NCBI GenBank assembly: GCA_019510535.1
Contig: JAEKKE010000114.1
Coordinates: 1-9,127 of the forward strand
DNA from: Acidobacteriota bacterium
GTDB taxonomy: Bacteria; Acidobacteriota; Terriglobia; Terriglobales; Acidobacteriaceae
DNA length: 9,127 nt
Reading direction: 5' to 3'
In this document: piece after piece, positions 5,742 to 9,127 of the stretch
How positions within the stretch are numbered: position 1 is the first letter of the stretch
Layout: the number at the start of each line of letters is the position of its first letter
Made by a program: the position numbers and the translations under genes
The notes under the pieces: generated by a model
What the model was told of the DNA's origin: nothing
What the model saw: the letters and a program-made list of their open reading frames with translations, nothing else
Databases searched by the model: none

Positions 5742-6788
5742 GTGAAGCGTCTCCTTGCCACACTGCTGTTTGCACTCTGCTCTGCCGCCCTGTACGCCCA
5801 GGATCCTGTACGTTTCTTCCAGTTCACCGACGCTCATCTGTTCGACGACGGAGATAAGCTTCCGCGGGAAGAGGCGTTCAAGGTTGCCGCGGAGGATCGC
5901 CGCAGCTTCCGGTGGGCGATTGGGGCGATGAATGCCAGCGGCTTTCAGGCAGACTTTGCGGTCTTTACCGGTGACATGGGCCTGTTGAACGTGGACTTCT
6001 CGCAGTCGCGCTGTGCGGCGACGCCGGTACCGCTATCGCCGACGGGCCTGCCTCCCTTCCGTCTGGATGCAGCCGTGGAGGAAGTGGCTGAGCTACTGGC
6101 TCCGCTAAAAGTGCAGCGGATCTACTTTGTTGCGGGTAACAACGACGTGATCCATGAGCGCATTGCCGACTCGGGGCGGTTTCCATGCTTTATGGCCCTG
6201 CTGCAGGAGCGTATGAAGACGAAGCACGGGCCCGACGTGTATCCGCTGCTGACGAAAAATGCATTCGTGATCCGCGGACTTCGCTTCGCCGGCATGGACA
6301 CGGTTAGCTTCAAAGCGAAGGAAAATTACGCAGCGCCCTGTGCCATTGCGCCGGAGCCGGTGAATTGTCCGAAGGAGCAGATTGCGCTCATTGGGGACTT
6401 GGCTGACGACTCACCGCAGCCGCTGGTGATCTTCACCCACGAGCCGGACCTGATGGATCCGTTCCGCAAACATGCCGTGTGGGAGATTGATGAGACCTTG
6501 CGGAAGGACTGGGAGAAGACTGCATGCGGGCCGAAGGTCATAGGCATCTTTGCCGGCCACTTCCATGACCAGGCGAAGACCAGTTATGCAGGTGCGGACA
6601 GCTCGCTGGCGGTGAATCCCTGTGTTGCGGCAAAGACCCGGGTGGCGCCACCGTTAAGCGAAAAGAACCAGGTGGGTGAAGCGGAGCAGGCTCGGGGATT
6701 TTTGCGCGTCACGGTGAGCCCGGCCGGCATCCAGGGTGTAGAAGCTACGTGGTATGACACCAAGACTGACGTACCACAGGCGCAGTGA
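5742..6788 (+). CDS. Exported calcineurin-like metallophosphoesterase
   Basis: The frame extends upstream into nadD, but the GTG at 5742 is preferred. It lies 10 bases after the nadD stop and gives a compact signal peptide (VKRLLATLLFALCSAALYAQ, initiator read as Met, cut near 19). The ATG at 5715 would add nine residues and overlap nadD. With the GTG start (348 residues) the metallophosphoesterase blocks are in order: TDAHLFD (D30/H32), FTGDMG (G77/D78), AGNND (132-135), FTHEPD (H233) and AGHFHD (H273/H275). These ligand a two-metal centre that hydrolyses phosphomonoesters or diesters. Position N134 is usually His in GNHD/E, so the acid-base catalyst of the standard family is replaced. Cys pairs at about 200/209 and 149 may form disulfides after export. 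The substrate is unknown. The gene sits in the nadD-rsfS interval and precedes the AhpD-like gene by 12 bases. Confidence 0.87.
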   Translation: MKRLLATLLFALCSAALYAQDPVRFFQFTDAHLFDDGDKLPREEAFKVAAEDRRSFRWAIGAMNASGFQADFAVFTGDMGLLNVDFSQSRCAATPVPLSPTGLPPFRLDAAVEEVAELLAPLKVQRIYFVAGNNDVIHERIADSGRFPCFMALLQERMKTKHGPDVYPLLTKNAFVIRGLRFAGMDTVSFKAKENYAAPCAIAPEPVNCPKEQIALIGDLADDSPQPLVIFTHEPDLMDPFRKHAVWEIDETLRKDWEKTACGPKVIGIFAGHFHDQAKTSYAGADSSLAVNPCVAAKTRVAPPLSEKNQVGEAEQARGFLRVTVSPAGIQGVEATWYDTKTDVPQAQ

Positions 6789-6800
6789 AGGAGAAACAGG

Positions 6801-7265
6801 ATGCACGAAGAACGGATTGCATATTGGAAGGCCTTTCCGGAAGGTGTGAAGGCGCTGCAGCAGCTTGGGCACATTGTGGACAACAGCGGCCTGGAACACA
6901 GCCTGCTGGAGCTGGTGAAGATGCGGTCTTCTCAGTTGAATGGATGCGCCTATTGCCTGGACATGCATAGCAAAGACGCCATGGCTGCCGGCGAGACCGC
7001 GCAGCGTCTGTTTGCTCTGGATGCCTGGCGCGAGACGACCTTCTTCACTCCGCGCGAGCAGGCCGCGCTGGCCTGGACCGAGGTGATTACCAACATCCAG
7101 CAGGGACATGCTCCTGATGCCGTGTTCGCGCAGGTAAAGGCGCAGTTTACCGAGGATGAGATTGTGCGACTGACCTTTGCGATTACGCAGATCAATAGTT
7201 GGAACAGAATTTCAATTGCGTTTCGCCCAACGGTCGGCAACTACCAACCCGCAAAACATGGCTAA
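6801..7265 (+). CDS. AhpD-like / carboxymuconolactone decarboxylase family protein
   Basis: This 154-residue, all-helical protein has an excellent ribosome binding site: AAGGAG at 6788-6793, 7 bases upstream, overlapping the last base of the preceding stop. The core LLELVKMRSSQLNGCAYCLD shows the CMD/AhpD active-site motif CxxC (C49, C52), followed by H56 four residues after the second cysteine, the C-x-x-C-x-x-x-H arrangement of alkylhydroperoxidases. Family members reduce organic or hydrogen peroxides through the cysteine pair; those without the pair act as decarboxylases. With both cysteines and the histidine, a peroxidase or thiol-disulfide role is more likely here. No signal peptide is present, so it is cytoplasmic. 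It is coupled closely to the phosphoesterase gene and followed after 75 bases by rsfS. The physiological reductant is unknown. Confidence 0.93.
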   Translation: MHEERIAYWKAFPEGVKALQQLGHIVDNSGLEHSLLELVKMRSSQLNGCAYCLDMHSKDAMAAGETAQRLFALDAWRETTFFTPREQAALAWTEVITNIQQGHAPDAVFAQVKAQFTEDEIVRLTFAITQINSWNRISIAFRPTVGNYQPAKHG

Positions 7266-7340
7266 GGAGTATTTACGCTGGCAGCCAACCGGCGGGATTG
7301 GGTAGGATGTCCTATCCTTGGAATGTATTGAAGGAGGATG

Positions 7341-7871
7341 ATGGCAACGAACGAGAGCAAGCAGTTGGTTCTGGCCGCCGCAGAAGCGGCCGACAGCAAG
7401 AAGGCCGAGGACATCCGTATCCTGCAGCTCGATCCGTCCGAGAGCGGGTTGTGCGACTACTTCCTGATCTGCAATGGCACCAACGAGCGCCAGAACGACG
7501 CGATCTCCGATGAGATCGAACTGCAGTTGAAGAGGCAGTTCGGCATTTATCCGAACTCCGTCGAGGGCCGCAGACAGGCGGAGTGGATCCTGATGGACTA
7601 TGTGGACTTCATCGTCCACATCTTCTCTCCGGAAAAGCGCGAGTTCTATGGCCTGGAGCGCCTGCGCAAGTCCGCAACGACGATCTCGGTGGCGGAGATG
7701 CATCAGGAAGTCGCAGCCAAGTCGAGAGCTGTACGCGAGAAGAAGGCGCCTGCAAAGAAGGCCGCGAAGAAGGCTGTCAAAAAGGCTGCTAAGAAGGCGG
7801 CGGTGAAAGCAGCCGCGAAGAAGTCACCGGCAAAGAAGGCTGCCAAGAAAATCGCAAGTAAGAGGCGCTGA
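7341..7871 (+). CDS. rsfS: Ribosomal silencing factor RsfS with lysine-rich C-terminal tail
   Basis: Residues 1 to about 120 form the RsfS/Iojap domain: DIRILQLDPSESGLCDYFLI (24-43), GTNERQNDAISDEIE, and EWILMDYVDFIVHIFSPEKR (81-100) leading into EFYGLERL. RsfS binds uL14 on the 50S subunit and blocks joining with 30S, lowering translation during starvation. After a short helix (EMHQEVAAKSRAVRE) the protein carries a tail of about 43 residues (134-176) built of AKKAAKKAVKKAAKKAA-type repeats with SPAKK, ending KIASKRR. Typical RsfS proteins are about 105-130 residues and lack this. There are two adjacent ATGs, 7338 and 7341. AAGGAGG at 7331-7337 abuts the first, so the second (3-base spacing) is the better choice, though still tight. 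The gene is last in the plus-strand run and is followed by a strong terminator at 7944-7982. The domain call is secure; the role of the tail is unknown. Confidence 0.95.
   Translation: MATNESKQLVLAAAEAADSKKAEDIRILQLDPSESGLCDYFLICNGTNERQNDAISDEIELQLKRQFGIYPNSVEGRRQAEWILMDYVDFIVHIFSPEKREFYGLERLRKSATTISVAEMHQEVAAKSRAVREKKAPAKKAAKKAVKKAAKKAAVKAAAKKSPAKKAAKKIASKRR
7740..7868 (+). repeat. Lys/Ala codon repeat encoding the histone H1-like tail of RsfS
   Basis: The 3' end of rsfS is a degenerate tandem array with a period of about 12 bases (GCN-GCN-AAG-AAG). It encodes AAKK-type units, interrupted once by AVKAAAKKSPAKK. Codon use varies between units (AAG/AAA, GCC/GCT/GCG/GCA), which suggests an old repeat held by selection on the protein rather than recent slippage. 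Confidence 0.75.
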
Positions 7872-7943
7872 ACTGACTTTCTCTTTGTCATTCGTAGCGT
7901 AACGGAGATATCTGCTTCTGAGGACAATCAAAGCCCGAGTATC

Positions 7944-7982
7944 AAACAAGAAGGCCACCCATACGGGTGGCCTTCTTTGTTG
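7944..7982. terminator. Bidirectional intrinsic terminator between rsfS and the receptor gene
   Basis: A perfect 13-base stem, AAGAAGGCCACCC (7948-7960) and GGGTGGCCTTCTT (7965-7977), closes on an ATAC loop. Beyond a one-base bulge the pairing continues for about three more bases. T-rich sequence follows on the plus strand (TTCTTTGTTGATT) and, read on the minus strand, TTCTTGTTTGAT follows the stem. It lies 72 bases after the rsfS stop and 14 bases after the stop of the convergent receptor gene, so it can end both transcripts. Confidence 0.9.
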
Positions 7983-7996
7983 ATTCAGGTCCGAGT

Positions 7997-9127
7997 TTAG
8001 AAGTCGTACCGCAGGCTCATCTGCGTGATACGAGCGTCCTTGTTCACATCGATCGACTTACCGAAGTTGGCATTGTTGGTATCGCCAATCGGGTTCTTGA
8101 AGTTGGGATGGTTGAAGATGTTGAAGAAGCTGGTCTGGAAGGTGACCGTCTGCCTCTCCGTGATGGCGAAGCGCTTGGTCGCTCCGAGGTCCAGGTTGAT
8201 GAAACGCGGACCATAGATGCTGTTACGCTGCACCGGCGGATCGCACCAGACGGTCGGGCAGGAGTATGCGCCCCATGTTCCCTTGGTGATGTAGCCCTTG
8301 GCGGGGCTGACATCGTGGTTGATGGAGTTGCGGGGATCGCCGGTCTTCAGATAGACCGCACGGTCAACGCCGGTAGTGCCGTCCTTGTTCGGGTCATAGG
8401 TGCTCGCGCCGTTCTTGATGTAAATGGGCGAACCGCTGCGCCACGAGAAGATCGGGGAAAGAGCCCATCCCCCGAGGAGCAGGTTGCCCTTCTTCCACTG
8501 CGACTCCAGATTCGAGGTCACAACCAGGTTGTGACGAGTATCGAAGTCGGCCGCACCATACTCATACCGCGGGTTGTAGGGGGAGACGATACCGGTGCCG
8601 CCGTTCTTCACGGTGAAGACGTCGGAGGTATTGTCCATCGCCTTCGAGTAGGTGTAGTTGGCAAGCATCTGAACACCCCTCGCAAAGCTCTTCCGTACAC
8701 TGACCTGGCCGGCGTTGTAGTTCGAGCCGAAGCCGTTGCTACGGAAGTTGTCGTTATTGAAGAGCGAAGTCGGACGAGCCGAGCTGTAGGTCGTATACCC
8801 CTGTGCCGCGCAGAGCGCTTTCTGTGCCGTGCTCGACGACGACAAGCAGGCAGTACGGCCCTCGAAGGTGTTGATGTTCATTAGACCGATGAGCTTGCGG
8901 CCGAAGGTACCGACGTAAGTGGCTTCGACCACATAGCCGCTGAAGCCGCTCTGCACACCGAAGTGAGCCTGCTCATAGTAAGCCGTAACCAGGCGCTGAT
9001 CGATGTGACGAGGTACCGGCTTCGCACCGGCGACCGCCAGTGCAGAGTTGCCCGTAAAGGGAACCTGAACAAGCTGGTTGCGGAGAGTTGGGCTGATTCC
9101 AGCCGAACCTGCACCGAAGCCGTAGGT
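7997..9127 (-). CDS. Oar-like TonB-dependent outer-membrane receptor, C-terminal 376 residues (partial at right edge)
   Basis: The minus-strand frame is open from the window edge (TYGFGAGSAGISPTLRNQ...) to the TAA at 7997-7999. The segment consists of alternating beta-strand-like stretches, including VEATYVGTFGRKL, YNAGQVSVRKSFARGVQML with ANYTYSKAMDN, and SPYNPRYEYGAADFDTRHN. The terminal part is FQTSFFNIFNHPNFKNPIGD, NFGKSI, ARITQMSLRYDF. The late FN-x-FNHPNF-x-NP block and the final aromatic residue (a beta-barrel insertion signal) are typical of the large Oar-like receptors of Acidobacteriota. These carry an N-terminal carboxypeptidase-regulatory-like domain and plug, both outside this window. 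Two cysteine pairs (TAC...ALC and SCPTVWC) probably form disulfides in extracellular loops. Such receptors import polymers or chelates with TonB-ExbBD energy; the substrate cannot be told. It is transcribed convergently with rsfS. Confidence 0.92.
   Translation of the reverse strand, partial: TYGFGAGSAGISPTLRNQLVQVPFTGNSALAVAGAKPVPRHIDQRLVTAYYEQAHFGVQSGFSGYVVEATYVGTFGRKLIGLMNINTFEGRTACLSSSSTAQKALCAAQGYTTYSSARPTSLFNNDNFRSNGFGSNYNAGQVSVRKSFARGVQMLANYTYSKAMDNTSDVFTVKNGGTGIVSPYNPRYEYGAADFDTRHNLVVTSNLESQWKKGNLLLGGWALSPIFSWRSGSPIYIKNGASTYDPNKDGTTGVDRAVYLKTGDPRNSINHDVSPAKGYITKGTWGAYSCPTVWCDPPVQRNSIYGPRFINLDLGATKRFAITERQTVTFQTSFFNIFNHPNFKNPIGDTNNANFGKSIDVNKDARITQMSLRYDF

Noticed and set aside
7300..7317. 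Hairpin GGGTAGGA/TCCTATCC upstream of rsfS
   Set aside because: The stem needs a G-T pair, the loop is only two bases, and no T-tract follows, so neither a terminator nor a riboswitch can be supported.
7967..8884. 305-codon plus-strand frame opposite the TonB-dependent receptor
   Set aside because: It begins inside the terminator and mirrors the receptor coding strand; the translation is low in recognisable motifs.

Overview
The window reads as a chromosomal segment of an Acidobacteriota bacterium, most likely class Terriglobia (Terriglobus/Granulicella/Edaphobacter-like). The evidence is the GC-rich coding sequence, an Oar-like TonB-dependent receptor of the type abundant in that group, a PadR regulator paired with a small membrane-anchored protein gene, a zinc-ribbon membrane protein, and a secreted M13 peptidase ending in CKVW. 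The species cannot be fixed from the sequence alone.

Left part (1-2915, all minus strand). Read in transcription order, there is a secreted seven-bladed YVTN beta-propeller protein (1938-2915), a zinc-ribbon multi-pass membrane protein (1231-1911), and a PadR-family repressor (843-1184). The repressor is preceded by two AT-rich palindromes that look like its own operator. Next comes a membrane-protein gene coupled to padR by an ATGA overlap but broken into two reading frames (125-846). Last is the first 33 codons of accD (1-99), running off the left edge. Gaps are at most 46 bases, so this could be one transcript or two, the second starting at the PadR operator.

Centre (2916-3103). A 188-base divergent intergenic region holds a compact palindromic element: an outer 13-base inverted repeat, an inner 9-base-stem hairpin, and repeated CTAGAGCATTT boxes. 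It resembles a REP- or MITE-like repeat. This is the only non-coding stretch of notable size; no interval over 300 bases lacks a gene.

Right part (3104-7871, plus strand). A tight run of five genes encodes a secreted M13 (neprilysin-like) zinc endopeptidase, NadD (NAD biosynthesis), an exported calcineurin-like metallophosphoesterase, an AhpD/carboxymuconolactone-decarboxylase-like thiol protein, and the ribosomal silencing factor RsfS. nadD and rsfS are commonly neighbours in bacteria; here two unrelated genes lie between them. RsfS carries an unusual lysine/alanine-rich, histone H1-like C-terminal tail of about 43 residues, the most distinctive feature of the window.

Right edge (7944-9127). 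A strong bidirectional terminator separates rsfS from a convergent gene on the minus strand. That gene is the C-terminal 376 residues of an Oar-like TonB-dependent outer-membrane receptor, open to the window edge.

No phage, CRISPR, toxin-antitoxin or other clear defence system was found. The second-look items are the RsfS tail, the broken PadR-linked gene, the PadR operator, the palindromic element and the altered GNND motif in the phosphoesterase.
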